From Saprospiraceae bacterium (lineage in GTDB: Bacteria > Bacteroidota > Bacteroidia > Chitinophagales > Saprospiraceae), in assembly GCA_020629715.1 (NCBI GenBank), contig JAHDCU010000001.1:434001-498000 (forward strand): a DNA stretch of 64,000 nucleotides, given 5' to 3'. The notes below the pieces were generated by a model, which made no database searches, was not told the origin of the DNA, and saw only the letters and a program-made list of their open reading frames with translations. Positions within the stretch are counted from its first letter, which is position 1. Each line of letters starts with the position of its first letter. The position numbers and the translations under genes were made by a program. This document shows positions 36,731 through 45,968 of this stretch, piece after piece.

Positions 36731-38242
36731 TTAAGATAAAATCCTCAATTCAGTACGTCTATTCACTTTTCTTCCTTCAGCAGTCTCGTTGGAGTCGATC
36801 GGCTGACTCTCGCCATATCCATTAGCGGATAATCTCGAAGCTTCTATTCCCTTGTTAGCAAGGTATCCTAATACTGTATTAGCTCGTCTAGATGATAAAT
36901 CCAAATTCATGTCATCATCTCCTACACTGTCTGTATGACCTGCAAGTTCCACTCGCAAATCTTTATATTTATTCATTAATCTTGTCAGATTATCTAACTC
37001 ATACTTAGATCTATCATCTAGTGAAGCATCACCTGTAGTATAGAATACATGCTTGAGTTGAACAATCTTGTCTGCAGCATCTGTAGAAGATACAGCTTTC
37101 TCTATATCAGAAGTCAATTCTTTACTTCTTTGTTCGATCTCCTGAGGATATAATCGATTACGATTTTCTTCAGGATCATTTTCAGTACCTCTAATATTGG
37201 TCAGATAGAAAGAGTTTTTTGTAGCTAACCATTCTTCATATTCATCACGCTCTACGATCTTGATTATTCTTTTCATAGAATAATGGCCTTTACCACATAA
37301 CTCAGCACATGCAAGTTCATAGTTAAATGCTTCCCAACGCTGAGGACCCTCTGGATCTTCTGGATCAGCAGGTACTTGCCACTCAGGATATTCTTTTAGG
37401 TTTTGTCTATACTCTTCAGTAGTCAATATAGGATTGAAAATGAAGTATGTAGGAAGTCCTGGAATTGCATCCATTTTCACACGGAAATGCGGAAGGTAAA
37501 AATTGTGCAATACATCTTTAGATGTAATTCTAACCCGTATAGTCGTATCTACAGGTAGTACAATCTCATCAGATCCACTCAATAGTATATCGTCTACACT
37601 TTTATCATCTGTCCAATCTATACCTAGACTATTGACACCAGGTACGATTTTTCTAAAGTTCTTAGTCCCTAATGCACCATCTTCGCCTGGATATCTTAAA
37701 TCCCAAGCAAATTGGTAACCAGTTGCTTCGATTTCTAAGTATTCACTTTCAGGATCTAGATCTGGCATAACTTCATTCCAAACTAATAGGCCTTGTACAA
37801 CTAGAAATGTCATAACTACCACAGGGATACCAGTCCAAACTAATTCCAGATTGGTATCATGTGCAAAGAAGGTAGATATATTACCTTTCTTATATCGGTA
37901 TTTGAACGAGTACCAGAATAATAGAATTTGGGTAAGTACAAATACAATCCCTGTGAAAAACAGTGTCGTATTAAATAGGCTATCGATATCACCACCATGA
38001 GCGGAAGCTGATTGATGCGGACCATAGCCTAACATTATATTTTTGTAATACAATGCTGATGCTACACAAAATATTAAGAAGGCAATCATAAAAACTACCA
38101 ACCACAAGGCAGTACGATCATTTGCTTTACGCTCAGATTCTTCCTGACCTCTTATTTTTCTAGAAAGCTCGGATACTTTAGAAATCTGCAATAAGATTAC
38201 TACAAGTAAAACGAGAATTAATATTGCAATTAAAAATGTCAT
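36731..38242 (-). CDS. coxB: Cytochrome c oxidase subunit II fused to an OmpA-like domain
   Basis: A 503-residue subunit II, about 150 residues longer than usual. Hydrophobic helices lie near 2-19, 45-66, 92-110 and 135-154. The CuA domain follows, with H246 in VLHNFYLPHF and the loop ACAELCGKGHYSM (311-323) giving C312, E314, C316, H320 and M323, so the copper site is complete. After a charged linker (about 335-392), residues 394-503 are an OmpA-like peptidoglycan-binding domain: FYTTGDASLDD, VELAGHTDSVGDDDMNLDLS and SRRANTVLGYLANKG, with the conserved D and R for diaminopimelate contact. The OmpA part faces the periplasm, consistent with binding the cell wall. Confidence 0.95.
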   Translation of the reverse strand: MTFLIAILILVLLVVILLQISKVSELSRKIRGQEESERKANDRTALWLVVFMIAFLIFCVASALYYKNIMLGYGPHQSASAHGGDIDSLFNTTLFFTGIVFVLTQILLFWYSFKYRYKKGNISTFFAHDTNLELVWTGIPVVVMTFLVVQGLLVWNEVMPDLDPESEYLEIEATGYQFAWDLRYPGEDGALGTKNFRKIVPGVNSLGIDWTDDKSVDDILLSGSDEIVLPVDTTIRVRITSKDVLHNFYLPHFRVKMDAIPGLPTYFIFNPILTTEEYRQNLKEYPEWQVPADPEDPEGPQRWEAFNYELACAELCGKGHYSMKRIIKIVERDEYEEWLATKNSFYLTNIRGTENDPEENRNRLYPQEIEQRSKELTSDIEKAVSSTDAADKIVQLKHVFYTTGDASLDDRSKYELDNLTRLMNKYKDLRVELAGHTDSVGDDDMNLDLSSRRANTVLGYLANKGIEASRLSANGYGESQPIDSNETAEGRKVNRRTELRILS

Positions 38243-38264
38243 GCTAAATTTTTAGCTTTTAAAA

Positions 38265-39554
38265 TTATACGTGATGATGCAAACTCTCTTGTATATATGG
38301 ATCATTCTTTGGCGTCAACGGAGCCTTAGCAAGAGCCATAAAAAATACAAGTAAAAACAATCCCATGAAACCAATGAAGGTTCCAATCTCAAGGAATCCA
38401 GGTAAATGGAATCCAGTCATAAACGCATGTGCTCCTTCTGCATGTGCTCCATGGCCATCACCATGATGAGCTAGTTCGTGAGCGGTATGTAAAGCTCCTG
38501 GTTTGATCATCAAAAAGAAATCTAACCAGTGTCCAAATAAAACCATTACGGCAGCAAATGTCAATGAACCAATTTTTCTCTTTGTACTATTACGCATCAA
38601 AACAAAAAATGGTAGTATAAAGTTGATCGCTAGATTAGCCCAAAATAATACAGGGTACTCTTGCATTCTAATCAAGAAATAGCCTGTTTCTTCTCCGACA
38701 TTAGCATACCAAATCAACATAAACTGAGAAAACCATAGGTAGGTCCAAAAGATACTAAACGCAAACAAGAACTTACCAAGGTCATGAATATGCTCATCGG
38801 ATACCTGGCTATAGTACCCTCTACTCTTAAGGTATAGTAATACTAAAATGGTAGTACAAATCATAGATACAAACCAACTAGCTCCAGAATACCAAGCAAA
38901 CATAGTACTGTACCAATGTGCATCTAAAGACATGATCCATTGCCAAATAATCGCAGCACTTGAAAAACCAGCGATTGGTAAGAAGGCTGGCGCCCATACT
39001 CTCATCTTGTGATGATGCTTAAACTCCATAGTACCGTTTGCATCTTCATCAATTGATAGTGATCTCATTTTTCTTGCGAAGAAATACCATGTACCTACTA
39101 TAATAAGGGTTGCAAATAAGTACCAATTCTTATTTAAGAATGGTGACTTACCATTCAATATCTTATCTGTTTCAACACTCTTGGCATCAGCCCAATGATA
39201 AAGTGTATTGTGTCCCAAACCAAAGTATACAACCAAGGCTAATAATCCCATTAAAACAAAAGCTGGAAGAAGGAATTGCGCCATAGCTTCCCACATTCTT
39301 TTAAACAGAGATACCCAACCTGCCCATGCGGTAATGCATACGCATAAGAAGAATAAAGCTGTGAAAGAAATACCCGTTACAAAAGAAGCATTGTGTAGAA
39401 AATTGGTCCAGAAACGAGTATGTGCCTCGTCATCCACCATCCATGTCCATCCCATGGAAAAAACTCCTATTCCAATCATAACCATAAGCGTCGTCGTAAG
39501 ACCCTTGGTCATGCTGAAATTTTCGATTTTTACTTGTGTATGTGTCGCTCCCAT
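38265..39554 (-). CDS. actF: Alternative complex III subunit ActF
   Basis: A 429-residue inner-membrane protein with about ten helices, of the quinol:cytochrome c oxidoreductase ActF family (similar in fold to the NrfD-like ActC). Matching pieces are WAGWVSLFKRMWEAMAQFLL (about 75-94), SLDAHWYSTMFAWYSGASWF (about 209-228) and FSIFWTYLWFSQFMLIWYAN (about 272-291). A His-rich loop (ELAHHGDGHGAHAEGAHAF, about 368-386) lies before the last helix. It ends the Act set and is followed by coxB after 22 bases. The role is electron and possibly proton transfer in complex III; ActF carries no cofactor. Confidence 0.93.
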   Translation of the reverse strand: MGATHTQVKIENFSMTKGLTTTLMVMIGIGVFSMGWTWMVDDEAHTRFWTNFLHNASFVTGISFTALFFLCVCITAWAGWVSLFKRMWEAMAQFLLPAFVLMGLLALVVYFGLGHNTLYHWADAKSVETDKILNGKSPFLNKNWYLFATLIIVGTWYFFARKMRSLSIDEDANGTMEFKHHHKMRVWAPAFLPIAGFSSAAIIWQWIMSLDAHWYSTMFAWYSGASWFVSMICTTILVLLYLKSRGYYSQVSDEHIHDLGKFLFAFSIFWTYLWFSQFMLIWYANVGEETGYFLIRMQEYPVLFWANLAINFILPFFVLMRNSTKRKIGSLTFAAVMVLFGHWLDFFLMIKPGALHTAHELAHHGDGHGAHAEGAHAFMTGFHLPGFLEIGTFIGFMGLFLLVFFMALAKAPLTPKNDPYIQESLHHHV

Positions 39555-39559
39555 TTTTT

Positions 39560-40474
39560 TTAATGGTTGTGTGATTCGTGATTATTAGAATTATCGTGAT
39601 CATCAGAGTCACTATGGTGATCTCCGTGCTCATTTCCATGATCGTCTCCATGGTGGTCATCGTGTCCTGCATTGTGGTGATCGCCATGATGGTCATCATG
39701 ACCTGCAGATCCGTGATTTTCATTAACAAAGACTACTGCATTAGGATCATATGAAGATGGTAATACCTTATATTCTGATCCTGCAGGTTGATCTACTGCA
39801 TTTAATGTATTCACAAGTTGATTATACTCGGCCTTTTGCTCTTTGGCTTGGAGTGCTCTAATCCAATGTACTACTTGCCATCTTTCTTCTGAGTTCATCT
39901 TATCCGCATATCCACCCATCAGATTTTTACCGTACATAATAGCATGGTATAATCTTCCGTTACTCGTAGCCGTAAACTCTTCATTGATAAGTATTGCTGG
40001 CTGTACAGGATATACACCGCCGTCATCACGTACCAAATATCCAGCACCATCCCCTTTCGTACCATGGCAAATAGCACAGAAAGTATTGTACAAATCCTTT
40101 CCTCTTGCTAGTCCATCATCAGAAATAGGATATGGATTATTGATCAAATTGGCAGTAGCTAAAGCTCTTGAATCTTCTGTATCCACATAGTCATAGGGTA
40201 TAGTTCCTGCGTCCTCTTGGCTTCTTCTCTTATTCTTCAAGTCTCTAGGCACAGTACCAGTTACAGGGAGTTTTGGCTTAGCATACTCATAGTATTCATC
40301 TTCAGAACCCCAAGTATTATTGTAGTAGTAGTTATAGTAGTTAGCCTCATACGCTATAGAGTGCCCCATGTCAGGCATATACTCACTACCAGCACTATTA
40401 GGACCAGCTTTTTTGCAACTAGCCAAAAACATGACTACCACAAATAATCCTATATAAACTGTTTTCTTCATCAT
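39560..40474 (-). CDS. actE: Alternative complex III subunit ActE, monohaem cytochrome c with His-rich tail
   Basis: A 304-residue lipoprotein (MMKKTVYIGLFVVVMFLASC, lipobox LASC near residue 20). A class I cytochrome c domain has the haem motif CAICH (about 135-139), followed by GTKGDGAGYL, and the distal Met in IMYGKNLMGGYADKM (about 180-194). From about residue 250 to the end, the tail is almost only His, Asp, Gly and Asn (DDHHGDHHNAGHDDHHGDD and more). ActE takes electrons from the complex and passes them to the oxidase. The tail is not needed for haem binding; metal binding is likely from composition. Confidence 0.93.
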   Translation of the reverse strand: MMKKTVYIGLFVVVMFLASCKKAGPNSAGSEYMPDMGHSIAYEANYYNYYYNNTWGSEDEYYEYAKPKLPVTGTVPRDLKNKRRSQEDAGTIPYDYVDTEDSRALATANLINNPYPISDDGLARGKDLYNTFCAICHGTKGDGAGYLVRDDGGVYPVQPAILINEEFTATSNGRLYHAIMYGKNLMGGYADKMNSEERWQVVHWIRALQAKEQKAEYNQLVNTLNAVDQPAGSEYKVLPSSYDPNAVVFVNENHGSAGHDDHHGDHHNAGHDDHHGDDHGNEHGDHHSDSDDHDNSNNHESHNH

Positions 40475-40490
40475 TTCGATTCCGTATATA

Positions 40491-41009
40491 TTATAGAGTC
40501 TTAGAGTTTATCTCTCCAGCTCCAGTATTCTTGAAAAATGAATTTGCTGTATGCTCGTCTACCTGGCTTTTATCAAAAGCGATGCAGAACTTATCATCCG
40601 TAATTCGATCGTCGAGTGTTTTTTCTTGTACCCCTGGACCCATTCCGCATACGATGTAGAATGATACTACCATACCGATGGCAGCAAAAAGTACCGTAAG
40701 CTCAAAAGTGATCGGAATAAATGCAGGAACTGACCAGTATGGCTTACCACCAAAGATGATCGGCCAATCTTTTGTAAAAATCCAAGTCATTCCTAAAAAT
40801 GCAGTCAACGTACCAATACCACCATATACAAAACCTGCAATATGTAATCTTGACTCTTCTAATCCCAATAAAGGATCTAAACCATGGACAGGAAATGGGG
40901 TAAATACATCTCGTATTTCCAGATGCTCTGCATTAGCGACTTTGATGGCATCCATGAGATCCACCTCATCGTCGTACAATCCGTAGATATAGTCTGTTGT
41001 TTTTGCCAT
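40491..41009 (-). CDS. actD: Alternative complex III subunit ActD
   Basis: A 172-residue protein of the DUF3341 family, ActD in alternative complex III. It has a soluble N-terminal part with TDYIYGLYDDEVDLMDAIKV and RDVFTPFPVHGLDPLLGL (about 33-50), and two membrane helices (about 58-78 and 101-122). The first helix pair anchors it beside ActC and ActF. Gene order (after actC, 11 bases) and size match known ActD genes. No cofactor is expected. Confidence 0.93.
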   Translation of the reverse strand: MAKTTDYIYGLYDDEVDLMDAIKVANAEHLEIRDVFTPFPVHGLDPLLGLEESRLHIAGFVYGGIGTLTAFLGMTWIFTKDWPIIFGGKPYWSVPAFIPITFELTVLFAAIGMVVSFYIVCGMGPGVQEKTLDDRITDDKFCIAFDKSQVDEHTANSFFKNTGAGEINSKTL

Positions 41010-41020
41010 TTTACTTTCTT

Positions 41021-42706
41021 TTAATATCTACCTCCGTCAAGGTCGTCTTGTAATTTTTTCAAAGCATCCCAGTCACCTTTATCAGCTATAGCTGCCTGTG
41101 CTGCCCATGACTCAGGACTGTTACCTCTAAAGTTTCCTTCTGCATTGTCTAATATAGACTGAAGTGCATCCACTTTAGCCTCTGCTAGCTGACTGAAAGT
41201 TGAGATACCAGCAGCATTTAGTGCTTGCTCAACTTTAGGACCGATACCTTCAATCTTCTTAAGATCATCCGTGATCAACTCTCCTGTAGAAGCTACCGCT
41301 TTCACCTTTGGAGCAATCTTTTCTCTCTTAGGAGGTGTTTTTCCACCAGCATATTGATCACCGCTACTCTTAAGAATACTCTTAATCTCTGCAATAGCAA
41401 CCACAGGTGCTACTCTTACGAATATCAAATAACATGTAAAGAATAAACCAAATGTACCTAAGTAAATACCTATCTCTACCCATGTAGGAACATAGAAGCT
41501 CCAACTTGATGGTAAATAGTCTCTTGCTAATGTTGTTGCAATAATCACGAATCGCTCAAACCACATACCTATGTTGATCAAGATCGACATGAAGAATGTG
41601 AATGCTATATTTCTTCTCAATTTCTTACTAAAGAAGAAGAGCGGTGAGATCACGTTACAGAACATCATTCCGAAATATGACCAATAGTATGGTCCTAACG
41701 CTCTGTTGAAGAATGCAAACTGCTCATATACATACCCGGAGTACCAAGAAATGAATAACTCTGTCAAGTAAGCAACACCTACAATCATTCCAGTGGCAAC
41801 GATTACTTTATTCATCGATTCGATATGCTCGATCGTGATATAATCTTCCAACTTCATAATCTTACGAGTGATGATCATCAAGGTTTGCACCATTGCAAAA
41901 CCTGAGAATATCGCTCCCGCTACGAAGTATGGAGGGAATATGGTGGTATGCCATCCAGGAATAACTGAAGTGGCGAAGTCAAAACTTACAATAGTATGTA
42001 CTGAAAGTACTAGCGGTGTCGCAATACCTGCAAGAATGAGAGATAATGACTCCCATCTCTGCCAGTGCTTAGCAGATCCCGTCCAACCAAATGAAAGGAA
42101 ACTATATATTTTTCTTCTAAATCCTTTCGCTCTATCTCTTACTGTTGCAAAATCAGGTACTAATCCTGTATACCAGAATAAAAGAGATACTGTGAAGTAT
42201 GTACTAATCGCAAATACATCCCAGAGAAGTGGCGAATTAAAGTTAGGCCATAAAGGTCCTCTTGTATTTACATAAGGGAAAATAAACATAGCCATCCAGA
42301 TACGTCCCATGTGTATCAAAGGGAAAAGACCCGCACACATTACGGCGAAGATAGTCATCGCCTCCGCAGCTCTGTTTACACCGGTTCTCCACTTTTGTCT
42401 AAAAAGTAAAAGGATCGCTGATATCAACGTACCCGCGTGACCGATACCTACCCACCATACGAAGTTGGTAATATCCCATCCCCAACCGATAGTACGATTC
42501 AAATTCCAAGTACCGATACCATGCCATATGGTCCAAATGATACAAAATACTCCGAATCCGAGTAAAGAAACAGCAATGATAAAACCGATGACCCATGTGG
42601 CTGAAGGAGTACGTTCTGTACCTACAACTAAATCCTCAGTAATATCATGGTAAGACTTGTTACCCGTGATGAGAGGTGGCCGTATTGCGCTAACTGGTGA
42701 ACTCAT
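41021..42706 (-). CDS. actC: Alternative complex III subunit ActC with C-terminal HhH domain
   Basis: A 561-residue NrfD-like quinol-binding membrane subunit. About ten helices are visible; WGWDITNFVWWVGIGHAGTL (about 76-95) and LWWDVFAIST-like text in the sixth region are typical. ActC oxidises quinol and passes electrons to the ActB Fe-S clusters. Most ActC proteins end after about 470 residues; this one adds residues 477-561, where DDLKKIEGIGPKVEQALNAA is a helix-hairpin-helix and STFSQLAEAKVDALQSIL a following helix pair. This extra module resembles HhH tails on Bacteroidota ribosomal proteins. Its job on a membrane subunit is unknown. It follows actB by 34 bases. Confidence 0.95.
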   Translation of the reverse strand: MSSPVSAIRPPLITGNKSYHDITEDLVVGTERTPSATWVIGFIIAVSLLGFGVFCIIWTIWHGIGTWNLNRTIGWGWDITNFVWWVGIGHAGTLISAILLLFRQKWRTGVNRAAEAMTIFAVMCAGLFPLIHMGRIWMAMFIFPYVNTRGPLWPNFNSPLLWDVFAISTYFTVSLLFWYTGLVPDFATVRDRAKGFRRKIYSFLSFGWTGSAKHWQRWESLSLILAGIATPLVLSVHTIVSFDFATSVIPGWHTTIFPPYFVAGAIFSGFAMVQTLMIITRKIMKLEDYITIEHIESMNKVIVATGMIVGVAYLTELFISWYSGYVYEQFAFFNRALGPYYWSYFGMMFCNVISPLFFFSKKLRRNIAFTFFMSILINIGMWFERFVIIATTLARDYLPSSWSFYVPTWVEIGIYLGTFGLFFTCYLIFVRVAPVVAIAEIKSILKSSGDQYAGGKTPPKREKIAPKVKAVASTGELITDDLKKIEGIGPKVEQALNAAGISTFSQLAEAKVDALQSILDNAEGNFRGNSPESWAAQAAIADKGDWDALKKLQDDLDGGRY

Positions 42707-42740
42707 AATTGGATTATGATTAAATTTTTATAGTTAATGA

Positions 42741-45700
42741 CTAAGCTTCTATTGAATGATCTTTGTTGACAACTTTCATTGCATATCGTACTGACGATCG
42801 CACGTTGACTTCCTCAAGTACTTCATATACTCTTGGATCATCCCACTGCTTAGCTACTTTGCTTTCTTTATCATTTCTATCTCCGAACGTGATCGCTTCT
42901 GTAGGGCATGCACTAGCACATGCTACTTGAAGGTCCGACTCAATCATTCTACGTCCTTCTGATTTTGCTGTAAGTTTAGCTTCTTGAATTCTTTGAACAC
43001 AGAAACTACATTTCTCAATAACTCCTCTTGTACGTACAGTCACATCTGGGTTAAGTACCATTCTTGTCAGGTTATCTGCACCGAAAGGCACTTCCTCACC
43101 GTTAACTGTTACTTGGTTAGCTGGGAAGATATCCGCTGTTGTATAATCTAACCAGTTAAATCTTCTCACTTTATATGGACAGTTATTAGCACAATATCTT
43201 GTACCAATACATCTGTTGTAAGTCATTTGATTTAGACCTTCGCTACTGTGGTTTGTCGCATTTACTGGACAAACATTCTCACAAGGAGCATTATCACAGT
43301 GCTGACACATGAGCGGCTGATACACCGTATTTGGATTTTCATATTCCCCAAAATAGTATCTATCGATACGCAACCAAGTCATTTCTTGATGCTTAGCTAC
43401 TCTTTCTTTACCAACTACAGGCACATTATTTTCTGACATACATGCCACTGTACAAGCTCCACAACCAGTACAAGCATTCATATCGATATGCATACCCCAA
43501 TGATGACCTTGTCTATACAGATTTTCTGTATACTCATCGAAAGGATATAGCGTATTTTCATTCAAGTGGTTATGGTGCTCTCTCTCGTGCTCTAGATCAT
43601 GAACTTGCTTAGAAAGTGTATCTAATTCTGCAGTTCTAATGATAGATCTATTGACTAAAGCACCTTGGTAACCTTCGAATATATTTCCATATCCTGGTGC
43701 CAAAGCAGCTTCATCCGCATTCTTAGTTTCTCCGGCTTCATTCGTATCGGTAACACCCATGGTATGATGATACTGAACGCATGAAAAATGCTCTTCCTCC
43801 CCTACCTTATTCGATAGAGAAACATTTGCATTCATATATTGACCTAAGCCATCTTTCATGCTTAGTAAGTCATTCACTTTCTTACCAATTCCTTTTACTG
43901 CAAATCCGCCTTGATCACGACCACCACCTAGTGCAACTGAAATTGTACCTGGCATTTGACCAAATTGCTGTATTACAGGAAGAGTAACTGATTTATCACC
44001 TATAGTTAGCGTAACTAAGTCACCATCTTTAAGGTCATTATACCCTGAAAATTTCTTAATTCCATCAAACTTGATTGGCACAGAAAGATAATTACCCCAA
44101 GATGTACGAGTCACCGGGTCAGGCATCTCTTGCAACCATGGATTATCAGCATAGGTACCGTTTCCAGTACTGATCGGTTCTGTAAAGGAAAGCTCTAATC
44201 CTGAAGATGATGGCTTTGTAACATTGATTGAAGCTGCATCCATCGAGAAGTTTTCTCCAGCATTATTAACTGAAGCTTCAAATACACCTTCATATAAAAC
44301 ACCATTCCAAAAGGCATCGAAAGAAGCAAATTTACTTTGCATCGTAAACTGAGAAGACTTCCAAGCATCCTTCAAATACTCATAATAAGGCTGATCAGCA
44401 GTCATAAACGATGATCCTAAGACCATCATAATTGATGTTTCCATCTGCCGAGTATCGAATAAAGGAGAAATGGTTGGTTGTACCAATCCAAATTGTCCTC
44501 TTTTAGGCTCAGCATCACCCCAACTTTCTAGCGTATGGTGTACTGGAGCAATCACGTCACATTCCACAGAGGTCTCATTAGGACGATATGAAAATGCAAC
44601 TTTTGTCTTTACTTTGGCCATAGCTGCTTTGAAAGCCTCACCATTAGCATATTCATAAACAGGGTTAGCATCATTAACTAATAATACATCTACCTGTCCA
44701 GCATTCATTTCTTTGATCAAATCAGCCAACTCAGACTCATCTCCTTGTCTTTGTAGAGATGCATGAGTCATACTTAGTGTCTGACCATAATTTCCAAGAG
44801 CATGGTTGATACCATTTACTAGTAGTTGCTCAGAAACATCGTTATTACCAGATACAACCAATGACTTACCGGCACTAGCTTTTAACCCCTTAGCAACCTG
44901 ATCTAAATTTTTCTTAGTCTTAGCATCTAAACCATTGGTTGGATACGATCCACCAGCTACTTTATTATATAAGTAAGCAACTGCAGCTGATTGTGCAGAT
45001 GGTTTTACTAAAATCCTATGATCAGCATTACTACCAGTAAGAGACATATGACTCTCCACTTGGACGTGACGAGACATTTTAGCCTTCTTATAGTTATTGA
45101 TTTTTCTACCTTCTGTATATGCTTTTGCATATTCTGTCGGAGATATCCAAGTACCTAAGAAATCAGCATTAACAGAAACTATATATTCAGCTTTATCAAA
45201 ATGATAAGCAGGAATTGCTTTTTGACCTAGTGAAGCCTCATTAGCTTTCAACATAGCTGCACTCGAAACAGGATCGTATTGAACAACTTTTACATCACCC
45301 AATGCCGTAGCAGCCTCGCCTAATAACTTTTTAGTTGTTGGACTAAGAATGGTATTAGATACCACACGTACTGATTTTCCAGCTACTAGATTAGCTTTGA
45401 TAGCTGTATCTACATCACTCCATGATGCTTCAGCAAAAGATCCATCAGCACCTTTGATCTGTGGTTTTTTATATCTATTGATATCATATAGATCGAGAAC
45501 AGCAGCTTGAGCACGTGCCGAAGTACCACCTCTCGTAACAGAAGACATTTTATTACCTTCAATTTTGATAGGTCGACCTTCTCTTGTTTTCACTAATACA
45601 GAACAGTAATCACCACCCTTAACAATACTTGAAGCATAGTATGTGGCAACACCTGGAATAATGGTTTCAGGCTTAACTATATATGGTATAGCTCTCTTCA

Positions 45701-45923
45701 CTGGAACATCACATCCCGCAGCAATAGTGGCAGCACCAAGACCAAAACCTAAAAACTTAAGAAAGTCACGTCTGTTTCCTTCAATGTTTTCGGCAGTATC
45801 TCTATCACTAATGGCATCAACTACTGATGGTGCCTTAGTCTCAAGTTGAGCTTCTTGTATGAATTCTGGATCCTTATTTAAGTCTTGCGACCCGATCCAT
45901 ATTCCATTTTGCTTTTGACTCAT
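42741..45923 (-). CDS. actB: Alternative complex III subunit ActB, molybdopterin-like and Fe-S protein
   Basis: A 1060-residue fused protein. A twin-arginine motif (NRRDFLKFLGFGLGAATIAAG, about 51-70) is followed by a molybdopterin-oxidoreductase-like domain of about 650 residues that has no obvious cofactor ligand. The C-terminal ferredoxin part has four Cys groups: CTGCGACTVAC (about 843-853), CQHCDNAPCENVCP, CIGTRYCANNCP and CSFCVQR with CASACP. Together these hold three [4Fe-4S] clusters and one [3Fe-4S], as in described complexes. It passes electrons from ActC toward ActA. The protein is exported by Tat with a variant processing, so it stays anchored. It follows actA by 45 bases. Confidence 0.95.
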   Translation of the reverse strand: MSQKQNGIWIGSQDLNKDPEFIQEAQLETKAPSVVDAISDRDTAENIEGNRRDFLKFLGFGLGAATIAAGCDVPVKRAIPYIVKPETIIPGVATYYASSIVKGGDYCSVLVKTREGRPIKIEGNKMSSVTRGGTSARAQAAVLDLYDINRYKKPQIKGADGSFAEASWSDVDTAIKANLVAGKSVRVVSNTILSPTTKKLLGEAATALGDVKVVQYDPVSSAAMLKANEASLGQKAIPAYHFDKAEYIVSVNADFLGTWISPTEYAKAYTEGRKINNYKKAKMSRHVQVESHMSLTGSNADHRILVKPSAQSAAVAYLYNKVAGGSYPTNGLDAKTKKNLDQVAKGLKASAGKSLVVSGNNDVSEQLLVNGINHALGNYGQTLSMTHASLQRQGDESELADLIKEMNAGQVDVLLVNDANPVYEYANGEAFKAAMAKVKTKVAFSYRPNETSVECDVIAPVHHTLESWGDAEPKRGQFGLVQPTISPLFDTRQMETSIMMVLGSSFMTADQPYYEYLKDAWKSSQFTMQSKFASFDAFWNGVLYEGVFEASVNNAGENFSMDAASINVTKPSSSGLELSFTEPISTGNGTYADNPWLQEMPDPVTRTSWGNYLSVPIKFDGIKKFSGYNDLKDGDLVTLTIGDKSVTLPVIQQFGQMPGTISVALGGGRDQGGFAVKGIGKKVNDLLSMKDGLGQYMNANVSLSNKVGEEEHFSCVQYHHTMGVTDTNEAGETKNADEAALAPGYGNIFEGYQGALVNRSIIRTAELDTLSKQVHDLEHEREHHNHLNENTLYPFDEYTENLYRQGHHWGMHIDMNACTGCGACTVACMSENNVPVVGKERVAKHQEMTWLRIDRYYFGEYENPNTVYQPLMCQHCDNAPCENVCPVNATNHSSEGLNQMTYNRCIGTRYCANNCPYKVRRFNWLDYTTADIFPANQVTVNGEEVPFGADNLTRMVLNPDVTVRTRGVIEKCSFCVQRIQEAKLTAKSEGRRMIESDLQVACASACPTEAITFGDRNDKESKVAKQWDDPRVYEVLEEVNVRSSVRYAMKVVNKDHSIEA

Positions 45924-45968
45924 TATAGTGTCTTTATTCGATCTACTTGATTACAAGTTCAATAATTC

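Noticed and set aside
42741-45923. ActB as a true molybdoenzyme using the cofactor made by moaC-mobA-moeA
   Set aside because: In described alternative complex III the domain does not hold the cofactor, and no ligand Cys, Ser or Sec for molybdenum was visible here.
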